Source of the DNA: Bolinopsis microptera
Taxonomy: Eukaryota > Ctenophora > Tentaculata > Lobata > Bolinopsidae
DNA: 64,000 bases
Reading direction: 5' to 3'
NCBI RefSeq assembly: GCF_026151205.1
Contig: NC_087077.1
Span: 12,808,983-12,872,982, forward strand
Shown in pieces: positions 21,519-34,864 of the stretch; position 1 is the first letter of the stretch; each line of letters starts with the position of its first letter. The position numbers were made by a program, and so were the translations under genes. The notes below the pieces were generated by a model, which saw only the letters and a program-made list of their open reading frames with translations, was not told where the DNA came from and searched no databases.

Positions 21519-24500
21519 ATTTTCTTTCAAACTGAGGTGGAATCAAACAGGAATTAAACAGGAATTGAAATAGAGATTACTAGAAAGAACACAAACGGAC
21601 ACGTCTAAATTAGTCGACATAACTGGGATAAATACAAATTAAATGTTTTCGAATATCAGGTAAAATATTCAAAATGCAACAAAGTTAACTTGATTACAAC
21701 TCTATAAAATAAAAAACTAGGCCGAGCATTATTAGTTCAATGGTAAATTGACTTAAAACTGTAGAGGTGATGAAACTTAAGTTTAAAATATTGGCCAAAT
21801 AATATGGGGTTTTTTTAATAACAAGGGCTGACGTTAAACCGAATTTAGAAATAAAAACTGATTACATCTTTATATTGTTCACATTATAACATACACCTGT
21901 ACATTTTCAATTTCTGTCGAAAACAGCTTAATCCACGAGTGTTTATAAGCATTGCACCACCGGCGAGAGGTATGAAGAAAATGCTTTAATACATCAAGGG
22001 ACGGAAAGATGGACGGAAAGAGGGACAGAAAGAGGGACGGAAAGAGGGACGTGCTCCTATTTGAGTCCTTTATCCTTAATGTGTCACACGAATTTGCGAC
22101 TTTGGCTGCCTAATCATTATAATTCATATCACATTTACTGGTGACTGGAGGTATCCAGACTCAAAGCCATTGCTCGGCTCCTTCTTGTTATGACAATTAT
22201 ATTCTGGTCACTGATGCCTCGTCTAGACCCACTGCCATTGCTCGGTGACTAGGCTCCTTCTTGAGCTCCCGCATTCTTGTTATGACAATGCTCTGGTGCC
22301 TTGTCACATGCCACACACTGATAATTTGGATCTACTCGCAAAAGCATGATCTCCATTCAAATACTAATAGAGCGGCCTGGGTTAGGAAGAGACTAGAAAG
22401 TAAGAAAGAAATTTAGCTCTAGCTGCATTACTATCCTCGCTCCTAGTCCTTTGGTACAAGTATTTGTTGGTAAATTGTCAAATAATATATGGAAACATTT
22501 CACAGATTTAACCTGAAAACAATTATAAAGCAAAACAATAAATCAGACTAAAAAGTCTGTTATCGGTTCTATAAAAGTTGTCTCACCGTTTAGTTTAACA
22601 AATGACGATATATCCGAATGAACTAAAATCATCGGTGGATGATGATGAACAACCTCTTAAAGCTTTAAAGGTAGAGATTAAGTGCGACAAAATTAAGACG
22701 AAAACAGCATGACAGCTTCAATCGGAGGTTTTTTAACTCCATTGATTAGAACTCTCCAAATTTATTATGCAATAAGAATTTGGATTCTGGCTGCATTAGT
22801 GCATTGCAAGTATTTTTTAAATTGATGTGGTGATTACGACCAATAACACCGAGCATATGAAACATCGGTTTTTCCACAATGCATATCGTACAAATCTGCG
22901 AAATAAATTGTCACAAGCAGGGCAATGTAGGTGTCTGTTTGATGGTAGAAACTATTTTACCTGAAGAATGAGCAACTCGGTAAGGTTTATAAAATTTGGA
23001 GAGGAACGAGTAAAAGAAACCATACCATTAGTCATGGTCAAGCGATTAGTCGAGTGAACCAAAACACGCGGCGGTGAAACCATAATGACATTACATAAAA
23101 TACATAAATCTTTAAAAAATTATCACGAAACTAATTTATAGAATTCATACGATACCATGTTATCGCCTCATTGTAAATATTTTGGTCTTGTGGTAAATGT
23201 AATTGTAACACATTGCTGTAGCTGTAACATTTGTTTGAATTTTGGAATAAAAAATAAAAAAGGGAGTAAACTTACGTTATGCAAATCAATTATTCAGCTT
23301 TATCAAAAATCTGCCTACGAAATTTTACCTACAATATTTGACACACTTATTGAAAACAAGGCTGTGTCATCGGTGGCCTGCGAAATGATCTAAGAAGAAA
23401 ATGACAAAAATAGCAGAAAAGTGCCGAACAGAAAGCATCAAAAGACGTGTGATTAGCATAGGAAATAAATCGGTCATCAAAAGCAGCTGTTCTACTGGCT
23501 TTTATAGACCTGTTTTTATGGGCAGTTTATCAAATTTCAATCTATTGAAACTTACATTTTTCCGTTTAAGTGGTTTGCTAGCAGGAAATCATGAACAATT
23601 CATTGACCACAGGCTAGCTATACATCACATCTCCGCAAGCAATTTTCACGCGCTACACAGGTTTGAAAAACAAGTGATTCACCAGATAAAGATTACATTA
23701 CTCGTATTTAAAGAAACAACTCTTTGAAGTGGCATAAATTGACTTATTTAAAGCAACGTTTTGACTAATATTTAATATAACATGTTGCAATATTTATAGG
23801 CGGAGAAATTACAAAAAATACTACAATCAAATAAACACAAAAAACGTACGTAAGTCAAAGCACTTAAATAAGACCAAAAATAGCACTTAAATAAGGCCCA
23901 AGGTTCTATAAGTATAATTGAAAATGTCTAGACGCGTACTACTAATTAAGTTCCAAAATAACTTGCAAACAGCTACAATATTATGAGTAATGTCTGTGTG
24001 TGCTTATAAATCATAATGCATGAAAACAAGACGAGACTTGTATCTCAACAAGCAGTAGGACAATTTAGATTATCTTTTTTATAAAATCAGTCTGAAAACT
24101 GTGGTTCGGTCAGCTTAATTGTACTGAATGAAAACCACGGTTGTACTGAAAAGAAACCACGGCGGTTATAAACTCTGTGCCTTCCAACTGGCAGGAGCAT
24201 ATCTTCTGTTTTTGTATGTGAGGCCTCGTGTAAACATTGAAACCACCATGGTAGTCATACTTAACCAGAGCAGTCCTCATTTCAGCATGTTTGGCTCTGA
24301 CAGATGGCTCTAACACATGACAGATGGCTCTCAGCGGTTTCTTCCAAACTTTATGAAAGGGCTCTAAACAAAGATTGTGGCTTCTCACATGTATGATAAT
24401 ATGGATCAGAAATACTAAAGTTTGCTCGTATCTGACTCTAACCTGTCCTCAGCGGCAACTAAATAGTACGGTCTGTAACTTGCTACTACTGGAACTAAGA

Positions 24501-26990
24501 TCTGCGACTCTTCCAGCTGATCAGGACACAGGACTGTCTATCGGCAGTGTTGTTAGAACCAATATCTTCCTGTCTGCAGCACAACATAAGACAAAGACAG
24601 CAGAGTAAGATCTCTTACATCTCCAAGTTGATACTGCTAGCTACTTTTAATTAATTGATCCATATTATGACTGACTGACTGTCTGCTAACAATTTGTTGC
24701 TCTTTGCTAAGCTTCCGTCCTATTCGAGGACAAGAAATATAGTGCTGGTGAAACAGACCAGGTGCTATTGAACCATTGTTTCAAGCGGAGTGTTGTTAGA
24801 GGCTGTGGTCCTCTCAATAATGGGTTGGGTAAATCAGTGATGCAAGCCGCCTAATTAATTACAGGGACATAATATCGCACTAGAGCAACAACAAGTATAA
24901 CAACACAATAGGCTCGTAATGCTCCCAATCCTACTGCTATAATACAGCTCACAATACTGAGAATGTAGTTGTAGAGATTCTCAGTAAATCAAGGAGGGTG
25001 CCCGACAAACAGCTAGATAGTGCAGTCTTTATAATTTACAGCACATGGCACGTTTCAATCGTCCCCCCTTTTCTTAAGTTTAAAAATATCTAGACTAAGT
25101 GTCCAAAAGTTTGCTTCTTACTGGCAAAAGCGGAAATCGCCAAAAGCACCAAGAGCAAGAAGCGGCAGAGATTTGTAGGACTGGCGAGAGAGGGATAGGG
25201 TTTTAAACATTGCAGTGCTAGTACCAGGGGGGTCCCGGCGCTCACTGTACCACGCAGTGAGCAGTTAACACTATATTACGGAAAGTAAGTGTACTTTCAG
25301 ATGTTTCATGGAAGTATTCTGGATTTCTTATCGGAACTCTTAGATAACAAATGTTAGATAACAAATAACCGCAAATCCGCCAACAATTGCACAGGAAAAT
25401 ACCTGACGGTTTTGTATAAAGACAAGTCCTGGATACTGGAACTGGAAGTAAATTACAACTGCACTGGTACTGCAACCTCTATGATGGTGTAAACGAGGGA
25501 ACCCTGTTAATCGATATACGATAGAGATACAATACTCGCTCATGTAAAGCTATAACTATAGCTCCTGTAAAGCTATAACCTGGACAAGGTGTTTGGTATA
25601 CCATTTACCCTCTACTAAGTCTACCCATCTGCTCCCCCAGAAAATATGGTTTGGTATGTCTGTCATTAGTCGTGCTTACCACGTCCAACCATTATTATAA
25701 AGTTTTAATAGGAATTTAGGCTTCTGCAAAGTTGGTTATTATTGCTGTACTACCGAAGAATGGAAGGCTGTAAAGAAAAAGAACTATTATATAATTATAC
25801 AGTTCGATCTGTAGGCACTAAGTTTTAGTGGTCAATAGATTATTCTAGATGCTTTTATAGATAATTGCTTATTCTAGCATGATTGTGGTGACGATGATCG
25901 ATCTATCTACACAACGTCTTGACTATCTATAGATAGACAGTGTTTGTGCACGCCTAACCTCCCTGCTAGTCCTAAACGGAAAGCATGGACAGCTGATAGC
26001 TTTACCACTAAAACATAAGTGATAAGAGCTCCGGCCTCAAATTGTGGTTTTGGGAAATGATCCCGATTCTATATTCTCCCCAAAATGAGGAATAAAAGTA
26101 ACGGGTGCTCAGACATTTTAGCCGTAAAACTGGTTCAGACCGAATTGTGATGGTATGATGGCTTTTTAAATGTTAAGCATATTAAGCATGTCAAGCGATT
26201 TAACCTTGAGTTATTTCAACGCAGAACTAGAATATTCTTTAGCGGATGGTTTACGCTTTACTAGCTGTTAGAGTTTAGCCAATGGCAGCTTGAAGCTTAA
26301 TAATCATTACTATAAAACGTTAGATGACGTCATATGTCGAATTTCAACTATCAGTAAAGGTCCACTAGTTGGACATAACACGAGTAACTTTCAGCATACT
26401 TGGTCATAGGTGGTCAATATCAAAATCTGAAAGATCGTCTAGCCGTTAACAAGGCGTAGAGCGAGAATATATTTTATGATGCCCAATCAGAAAAGTGAAT
26501 GTAGTATGCGATTGAAAAGAGCAATCATTTGATTAAAAGGACTTCCGAAGAAAGTCTTAAACAATCCATCTTTATTATCCATAAATGGTTCAAACTCTTT
26601 CATTAGTTTCTCTTAGTTACTCAATATATTTCAAATGTAAAAATGGGTTTGACCAAGTGGTGGAACAAAATAAGTTTGAGCTTCTAAAATATTGAACTTT
26701 GGGTTTCTTTAGGATTAAACTCATTTTAGATTGCCTAACTATTTATACATTTTTCCTTTTATAAAAGGAAAAATTAAGAGTAACTAAGAGTAACGGATTA
26801 AAATAATACCATAAATGGTATCATTTTAATCCGTTCGCATTTTTATTTTAGCGTTTACAAATTTCACGAAATATATATATCTCACCTATGCGATTAGAAG
26901 TTAGCATACTCGAATAAGAAATATACGATTTGGAATCTAACTTGCCGTATATTAGATGCATATGGCTGTATAACTATAATTTAACGCAGA
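21519..26990. other. Upstream of the receptor: no gene recognised
   Basis: The receptor's 5' UTR and promoter should begin here, but no clear TATA box or start site could be assigned. A 12-bp minisatellite (GGACGGAAAGAG, four to five units) lies at about 22001-22052. Two adjoining + strand ORFs at 23157-23393 (78 codons) and 23401-23727 (108 codons) have no recognisable domain or splice context and may be chance. A near-repeat containing CATTGCTCGG occurs at about 22170 and 22231. Confidence 0.4.
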
Positions 26991-27013
26991 AAGAATCAAG
27001 TTGAGACACCATC

Positions 27014-27157
27014 ATGTCTGAATACAAAATTCAGAACCTTTATGAACAACTGATGACAATGTTCCAGAACATGTCTCATAATGCTCCGCAGATTGTAACA
27101 CACTCAAAGTTAAATGATATCAGTGTACCTGATCCATACAATATTTGCGTAGCATGA
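27014..27157 (+). CDS. Short ORF with gag-like flavour, possibly a retroelement remnant
   Basis: 47 codons from ATG (MSEYKIQNLYEQLMTMF, ending SVPDPYNICVA) to TGA. A coiled N-terminus followed by a VPDPYN-like segment recalls the beginning of LTR-retrotransposon gag proteins. No LTRs, primer site or pol sequence were found around it. A chance ORF is equally possible. Confidence 0.2.
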   Translation: MSEYKIQNLYEQLMTMFQNMSHNAPQIVTHSKLNDISVPDPYNICVA

Positions 27158-29170
27158 GTTAAAAGCTCCTATATAACTATAGATATGGTTTATTCGATGG
27201 TAAAGCAGCTCGATATTGGACAATCACGTCATCTCAGCTCTAGATAGCTAGAAACAAGTTGTAGGAGAGATCGCACGTAACTTAATAAAGTTGTAGGACT
27301 AGGAGCGATAAACTTAAAGTTATGCCTGACGTTAGGTCCCGGGTCATGGTGTCATGTGGCTCAGACGCCTAATTAATCTGCAATCTGACAACTCTATAAC
27401 TACCTGATCAAACACAACAACTCGGTTCCTAGCAGGAGAAATAATACGCATTTTGTCTAGGAATTTTTCTCGGAAAAACAAATAATTTGACCCTCTCGAG
27501 GAGGGTGTGAAACAGGGAGTGGCACAGTTTGGAGATCTGGCTGGAAGCCAGCCAAGAGTGGAAACTCGTGTCTTTCAACCGTGCTGGAGCCATTTTAGCG
27601 CAAAAATTCATGAAAAGTGGTCTAATTAGGGAAGGTTTGAGATAAGAAAAAGAGGCCGTTAGATGTTAGATAAGATTTATCGTCTCATGTCAATTGTTCT
27701 GCCTAAAATATCACGAGCTGTTCTCTTGGTACGGGAATAAGTTTTTGAAATTAAATTTGCATGACTTAACGCGGTAACTTTCAGAAAGACGCTTCTGGTC
27801 GTCAAAAATATACAAAAATGGTGGGGAGATAATATTTTTATCGAGAAAAGTGTTGTCCTGTAGGCTAGTTAGTGTACCTTTCTGTTACACTTACAGATGG
27901 AATTCAGGGCTTGTGCCGAATATAATCCTGGCAGCTGTAGTCTTAGCTCAGTTAGCAGATGTGTTTCCTTCTTCTATCAATCTTATTGACACCCGTTCAA
28001 GAGTTCAGTTTTTCTAATCAATATTAGTGTGATTTGTGGATTACAAAGTTTTGGAGAACAGTACCACAAGTAATTCAATGATATTTGATAATTGAATATC
28101 CAATGTCTGAGGAATTTCAATTATTTGTCACGTCCGTGGGCCACGTCCGTGTCAGCTTAAACATGCCTTGCGCTGTTGTTCAATGTATATGTCCCGACAT
28201 TTCTAGATAACGCTTACAGTATATTACTGAAACAGTGCGAACAATTAAAACTGCAGAGAAATGTTAGAATGAAGGTTGTACCCGTTACAAAAACTTCAAA
28301 TAATTATTCGAGTACGAATCGCCGTTCTTCAGCATGTCAAAATAAGGGGCGGCCGGTATAATAACCGTATGGTGTAGCCATCGATAACTAACTTTGACAA
28401 ACCACTTAATAGTCTACAGGTTGATCGTTAACCGTTGCAAAGTTTATTAAATGACAAAAACCTTTTATAATAATTGCATTTATTCGGTTTTGATGGTTAA
28501 GATTTCAATAACAGTTTATTAATCTCAATATCATCTCAAGTTCATTTATTCGGTTTTGATGGTTAAGATATCAGTTTATCATATGCATTTAATAATTGAC
28601 AAATCTATACTTTGTACCTCTATAAATCTGGTAGTGGTAGTGGTTGTTAGCAATCAATAATCATTAATAAACACTTTTAAGGGATTCAGCCATTAACAAT
28701 AGCCGAATAAACGTATTAAATTTCAATGAAGTACTTCCAAAGTTACATAACGGGGTTATAAGGAAACATTTTATTTACAATCCCCGAAAATGAGTCTACA
28801 TTCTAGAGGGGCCATCAGTTGAGTAGGGCAAGATTATGAAATATTCAAGGAATTTAGTATTCCGAATACTCAGGCAAGCTCTCACCGGTACCCAGAATTC
28901 CGGCTAGTTTAAGTCTAAACTCTAATCCAATCACAATGCTGTCAATTTCTGCTATCTGAATCTCATTGATTGAGCTATTAAGGAGCATGCTCAAGACAAT
29001 TAATCAGGATGTAGGCAGAATTTGCTGACACATTTGTTGTTGTCAGGGGTTGTATAGATCAAAAAGTGTTCGGTGGAACTAAGTCCCGATGACTTGAAAA
29101 TGTCACTGTCAGGATTGAGCGATTGATTTTAGAGGGATTTTAGAGGGATTTTGAGGGATTGATTTTACGG
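27158..29170. other. Non-coding stretch
   Basis: No gene recognised. A short direct repeat containing CATTTATTCGGTTTTGATGG occurs at about 28478 and 28541, and a TTTTAGAGGGA-type repeat lies at about 29130-29165. Confidence 0.4.
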
Positions 29171-29179
29171 AGCACCGCG

Positions 29180-29760
29180 AAGTCTATGAACGTTCCTCGC
29201 AACTTTAATAGTTGTCAGCTGATAATGGATATGAGATTGGTGGCACAAAACGTAAATAATGATGTTGGTTATATAACTCAAACTTTACGATAGAATGTAT
29301 CTGAGATTTTTTAGGCGGATCATGAACTAAACTGCTGAACTCGCTGCGATGGGTCAGAAGTTTGACGTGAGTTGCTAATTGAGCGACTGATCCAATACCG
29401 TTAAATTGTAGCAAGTTTAATGTCTATGAACGTTCCACTCCGTCGTAAAAGTTGTCAAAATATAACGGATATGATGTCGGTGGCACAAATGTTGATTATT
29501 GAACTAAAACGTTAATATTTATCTGAAATTGTCTTGACGGCTCTTTAAACTGCAGGACTCTCTGAAGTGATCCAAAAGAGACTGGTGATTACCCATTGAT
29601 TTAATGGTGAGACGATCTTGACACCTTATCTTGTCTGTGAATGACGAAAGCGTTCCTTTCTTCAAAATTAAATAGTTATCAGAAGATGATAGATATGATT
29701 TTGAGAATCCTATCACAAAATTCTTGTCGTTTATCAAAGAAATTCATCTCAATCTGTTCT
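29180..29760. repeat. Diverged tandem repeat, about 235-bp units, nearly three copies
   Basis: Blocks with GTCTATGAACGTTCC, then AGTTGTCA, GGATATGA and GGTGGCACAAA recur at about 29183, 29421 and, more weakly, 29634. The units have drifted and share no open frame. Confidence 0.55.
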
Positions 29761-31050
29761 TTCTAATGACTGCCAATGTCAGTTGGCTGCAGTATCTCTT
29801 CATAAAATTGTCGACATGTGTCTGCTCCAATATCAGTTCTTATATGATGACACCCAGAGTATTAATATGTGTTTTAAGACCGGAGCTCGCTTATCGAATT
29901 ATCTTAAATCTCGGTTGAAGGGGAGGGCATTACGTTTTACTCTGATAAATGTAAGGACTACTTTATCAGGTTTGCTCAGCTGATGTCAGCTTATGTGGAA
30001 ACGGCCTTTTATATAAACCGAAACTCGGGTTGATTTTGTGTTCTATCACCTTATCATGAAAATGTATTATTCTACAGAAGCTCACAAGGAAAATGGATCT
30101 AATCCAAAATTTCGAGTTATTCATAATTTTTGAATTTTGTGTGTTATGGAAAGAGCTATTGGGCTGTTCAGATGCGTCGAAAGAAACCTATGTGAACCTG
30201 TTGTGACTATTATATCCTGGTTACCCTGCTATGGGCCGTTGGCTCATGCATGTCTTTACCCATATATATATTATAGGCGGGAGGGGTTTGGAAAAGTTCG
30301 TGCTAGTGTAATTTCTAAATAAAAGCTATGTGCTAAGTGCTTTACGGACTACGGATATATGTGAACCATCCCTAACTATAAAATATCATATAAACCCACC
30401 ACAATAATACTATCAATAAGTATTCGTACCAGAAAACAATTTCCAACTTTAAAGTTGCAGTGAGAAATGATTCAATCGACGTCAGAGTTCAGAAATCAGA
30501 ATAATCATACTAAAGAATGATGCAGATAAAGGAGTTTTGAGCTTTGAAAGATTAAATAACATATTATGGGCGGAATGCTGCTGTATTGAGATCGGGAGTG
30601 ATAGGGAAACCTTTTAACATTAAGCTTACTCGAAATCCTAAAATTTACAGAGCAAATTTATGGAAAACATGTATTGTAATGGTGACTCCGACTGCGGTGA
30701 CTTGCATCAATGTCGCACCAAAAACAATAGTAAGCGTTTAAGAGTGTCAGCAACAAAAAGAATAAAGCAGTAAAAGTTCTCTCAATAATTCAAAATATTT
30801 ACGTGAAATTGTTTCAGATGTTTGAAATAAAAGCGAGCCAACTCAAGACGACTGGCATGGAATGCTTATCAGTAAAAAAGGGTTGTTTCACCCGAACAGT
30901 TCCGACAATAAGTGCGATAATCTCACTAAATGTTAACAGACTGATCCGAACAAATGTGATTACAAAGTATGGGATCAGTTTGAGCGTTTGAAATTAGTCT
31001 AAGATTATTAGAAGCCCTTATCGTACCCTAATACCAGGAGTATCTCGGTA
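29761..31050. other. Non-coding stretch
   Basis: Only short ORFs without domain character. A TATA-like ATATATATTATAGG lies near 30264. Nothing else could be supported. Confidence 0.4.
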
Positions 31051-31060
31051 TCTCAGCGAC

Positions 31061-31165
31061 CACGTGGTTGTATCCTAGCAACCACGTGACTGTATCCTAG
31101 CAATCACGTGACTGCTTGTACGTGACCACGTGATTGCTTGTGCGTTCACAATATCGTACCACGTG
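31061..31165. promoter_or_regulatory. Array of five E-boxes (CACGTG), four at exact 22-bp spacing
   Basis: CACGTG starts at 31061, 31083, 31105, 31127 and 31160. The spacers of the first two are TGTATCCTAGCAAC-like, so the array began as a 22-bp tandem repeat, and the CACGTG core is the best kept part. CACGTG is the site of USF, Myc/Max and MITF/TFE-type bHLH factors. No transcription start was identified nearby, so the regulated gene is unknown. Confidence 0.6.
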
Positions 31166-31284
31166 ACCTTTCGCCTGGCTTTGGTTTCTTGATTGACTTC
31201 AGCTCATATTAGATATAGAGGGTGTGCCCTGAATTTGGCCGAATCTGCTATTGCACAGCTAATGAACTGCTCTACGATTAAATT

Positions 31285-32170
31285 TTATCGTAGTAGAGAT
31301 CTTGCGTAATTCTGCATAATGAACTTTGATGTACTAGCACTCCCTCCTAGAGACCAATTCAGCCGTCTTCCATTGAGTGAACACACCTCAGTGAAATTCG
31401 TGTGCCCAAAGTAGATCCCCGTTTTGGTACGTACTACCCCTGATCTAAACCCGGGTAACCGTAGCGTCAGCGACTGCGATACTTTGAAGACCAAATTTGT
31501 CACATGAACATCTCGGCAGTGTTTGATTGGTCTAAGCACGTTACCAAACCCCAAAATCTGCTGCTGAGTTGGCTAAGATATTTAATAAGGAAAATCTCTC
31601 AACTTTGGCTCGTTTAAATCTCGGTGATTATTTGTCACATCACTATGTTTTGTTTCAAATTTACACGTGAGTAGATCCAATTTTTTGAGCTAAGTTTACC
31701 TCAACCTGACTGTTGAGAACATCAATAAACCCGTTTGTCCATGTTAAAGACTAAAGTGATTCATGTGATTCGCCCTCATGTCCACCCTTTTAAGAAAGTA
31801 CCGCCCTTTTGCCCTACGCCCTCGTGTCCTCCACGATTGTGTCTACCGCCCTTGTGTCCTCCGCCCTCGTGTCCGGTTCCTAGAGGTTGCGAATTCGATC
31901 CCCATCAGGGGCAGTTCTCAACATATAATTATAACCAAAAGGAACGACGATCACAAAACCATGACATGTTGCTTAGCAAAAAATGGTACACGGCCTAGGC
32001 CTTGGAAACTACAAATAAACTGTTGGTTGCTGTGATGGGCACCTTGTGCAGAAATGCATGAATGTCTTCCTCCTCGCTTACACTTGTGTGAGCTTGGAGA
32101 AGCATCATGAGCGAGCGTTTCCAGGTAACTGGCTATCCTGTGAATGGAAGCTTATAGTAGTTTTGGGGAT
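31285..32170. other. Non-coding stretch with a possible tRNA-derived SINE piece
   Basis: A degenerate CCCTCGTGTCC-type short repeat lies at 31770-31882. It is followed by GGTTGCGAATTCGATCCCC (about 31894), which resembles a pol III B box within a tRNA-like T arm. No A box was found, so a SINE is only suggested. Confidence 0.3.
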
Positions 32171-32194
32171 GATAATTAATCACTCTACACTCGA

Positions 32195-32310
32195 CTGTCA
32201 CGTGACGAAAACGCCGTGATTTCATTGGTTAACCTGATAACGCGCCGCAGATCTCTATAAACACAAATTATTCATCGCGCGTGCAGTAAACTCAAATTAA
32301 GTCCTAATTT
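32195..32310 (+). promoter_or_regulatory. Core-promoter-like cluster
   Basis: In order: GTCACGTGACG, an ATTGG box, then CTATAAACAC about 35 bp later, within unusually CpG-rich sequence. The order and spacing look like a promoter reading to the right, but it leads into the 172-bp repeat array and no coding exon follows. It may belong to the repeat. Confidence 0.3.
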
Positions 32311-32429
32311 GCAGAAGGACTTTCGACAAATCTGTTCCAAATGAAAAGTTCGAAAATAGAGTGTTTTAGTGAATAACTTAGAATATATTTTTGATTTTCT
32401 CAAGATCTGACAAATAGATTTTCTTTAAA

Positions 32430-32960
32430 CTTTCCAGTTATATGACGGATATTCTGTGAGAGTTTGGGAGAATTTTTATATGTTAAACCTGAGATATGAC
32501 TTCAAACACAAGAAAATATCTCCAAATTGGCGGTTTCTAGCGGAATGCAGGCACGTATTTCGAGATCCTACTGATAAATTTTCTTTAAACTTTCCAGATA
32601 GTTGTATAACTATGAGACGGATATTCTATGCGATTTTGGGCAACCTTATATGTGCCAAACCTGAGATATGACTTCAAACACAAGAAAATATCTCCAAATT
32701 GGCGGTTTCTAGCGGAATGCAGGCACATATTTCGAGATCCTACTGATAAATTTTCTTTAAACTTTCTAGATAGTTGTATGGCTATGAGACGGATAATCTG
32801 TGTGATTTTGGTCGAGTTTCTATGTGCCGAACTTGAGATATGACTTCAAACACAAGAAAATATCTCCGAATTGGCGGTTTTTAGCGGAACAAAGGCATAT
32901 ATTTGGAGATCTAAATGATAGAATTTTTAAAAACTTTCCAGATAGTTACATGGCTATAGG
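32430..32960 (-). repeat. 172-bp satellite, inverted arm
   Basis: About three units of the same repeat as 33000-34590 but in the opposite orientation (CTCCAAATTGGCGGTTTCTAG, AAATTTTCTTTAAACTTTCC). The switch point lies at a purine-rich stretch near 32960-32985. An apparent ORF runs through parts of the array but does not persist, because the unit length breaks the frame. Confidence 0.85.
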
Positions 32961-32999
32961 GGGAGGAGGAGGAGGAAGAAAATTTATCAGTAGGATCTC

Positions 33000-34590
33000 G
33001 AAATATGTGCCTGCGTTCCGCTAGAAACCGCCATTTTGAGATATTTTCTTGTGTTAGAAGTCATATCTCAGGTTTGGCACATAGAAATTCGCCCAAAATC
33101 GCACAGAATATCCGTCTCACAGCCATACAACTATTCGGAAAGTTTAAAGAAAATTTATCAGTAGGATCTCGAAATATGTGCCTGCGTTCCGCTAGAAACC
33201 GCCATTTTGAGATATTTTCTTGTGTTTGAAGTCATATCTCAGGTTTGGCACGTAGAAATTCGCCCAAAATCGCACAGAATATCTGTCTCATAGCCATACA
33301 ACTATCTGAAAAAGTTAAAGAAAATTTATCAGTAGGATCTCAAAATAATCGACTTTCGTTAAATATCGTTCCGAAACCGCCAATTTGAGATGTTTTCATG
33401 AGTTTGAAGTCATATCTCAAGTTTGGCACATAGAAATTCGCCCAAACTTGCTCAGATTACCTGTCTCATAGCCATACAACTATCTGGAAAATTTAAAGAA
33501 AATTTATCAGTAGAATCTCGAAATATGTGCCTGCGTTCCGCTAGAACGCGCCAATTTGCGATATTTTCTTGTGTTTGAAGTCATATCTCAGGTTTGGCAC
33601 ATAGAAATTCGCCCAAAATCGCACAGAATATCCGTCTCACAGCCATACAACTATCTGGAAAGTTTAAAGAAAATTTATCAGTAGGATCTCGAAATATGTG
33701 CCTGCGTTCCGCTAGAAACCGCCATTTTGAGATATTTTCTTGTGTTTGAAGTCATATCTCAGGTTTGGCACATAGAAATTCGCCCAAAATCGCACAGAAT
33801 ATCCGTCTCACAGCCATACAACTATTTGGAAAGTTTAAAGAAAATTTATCAGTAGGATCTCGAAATATGTGCCTGCGTTCCGCTAGAAACCGCCATTTTG
33901 AGATATTTTCTTGTGTTTGAAGTCATATCTCAGGTTTGGCACATAGAAATTCGCCCAAAATCGCACAGAATATCTGTCTCATAGCCATACAACTATCTGA
34001 AAAATTTAAAGAAAATTTATCAGTAGGATCTCAAAATAATCGACTTTCGTTAAATATCGTTCCGAAACCGCCAATTTTAGATGTTTTCATGAGTTTGAAG
34101 TCATATCTCAAGTTTGGCACATAGAAATTCGCCCAAACTTGCTCAGATTATCTGTCTCATAGCCATACAATTATCTGGAAAATTTAAAGAAAATGTATCA
34201 GTAGAATCTCGAAATATGTGCCTGCGTTCCCCTAGAACGCGCCGATTTGCGATATTTTCTTGTGTTTGAAGTCATATCTCAGGTTTGGCACATAGAAATT
34301 CGCCCAAAATCGCACAGAATATCCGTCTCACAGCCATACAACTATCTGGAAAGTTTAAAGAAAATTTATCAGTAGGATCTCGAAATATGTGCCTGCGTTC
34401 CGCTAGAAACCGCCATTTTGAGATATTTTCTTGTGTTTGAAGTCATATCTCAGGTTTGGCACATAGAAATTCGCCCAAAATCGCACAGAATATCCGTCTC
34501 ACAGCCATACAACTATCTGGAAAGTTTAAAGAAAATTTATCAGTAGGATCTCAAGATAATCGACTTTCGTCAAATATTGTTCCGCGGAAC
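33000..34590 (+). repeat. 172-bp satellite, forward array
   Basis: About nine units containing AAACCGCCATTTTGAGATAT, CATATCTCAGGTTTGGCAC and AAATTTATCAGTAGGATCTC. Variants recur with a period of about 690 bp: the AATCGACTTTCGTTAAATATC type at 33345 and 34035, and the AACGCGCC type at 33543 and 34232. So four-unit blocks were duplicated. Confidence 0.9.
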
Positions 34591-34864
34591 ATACGGAACA
34601 GAAAGTCCAACTCCTAATTTGTTACCGAAATTTGGCAACTATCAACATCATGGCACAATTAAGTCGCATGCCCAGTAAATTGCTAATCAAATGTACGGCA
34701 CTAATAATACAGTCTACACTTACAGTGTATGAATTCATGAACGAATTTATTAAGGCAGATTGGTAGAACAACGATCGTAAATGATAATTTGTATTAACAG
34801 TGGAAAGTGTTCTTAAGGGAGACTGTTGTGCAGCCATGTCGGGAGTTATAAAACACCGAACACG

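Noticed and set aside
24110-24388. Overlapping ORFs on both strands as genes
   Set aside because: No domain, no splice context and mutual antisense overlap; best explained by chance.
32456-33229. Repeated protein family with YDFKHKKISPNWRF
   Set aside because: Frames are produced by the 172-bp satellite and break between units; no intron or start logic.
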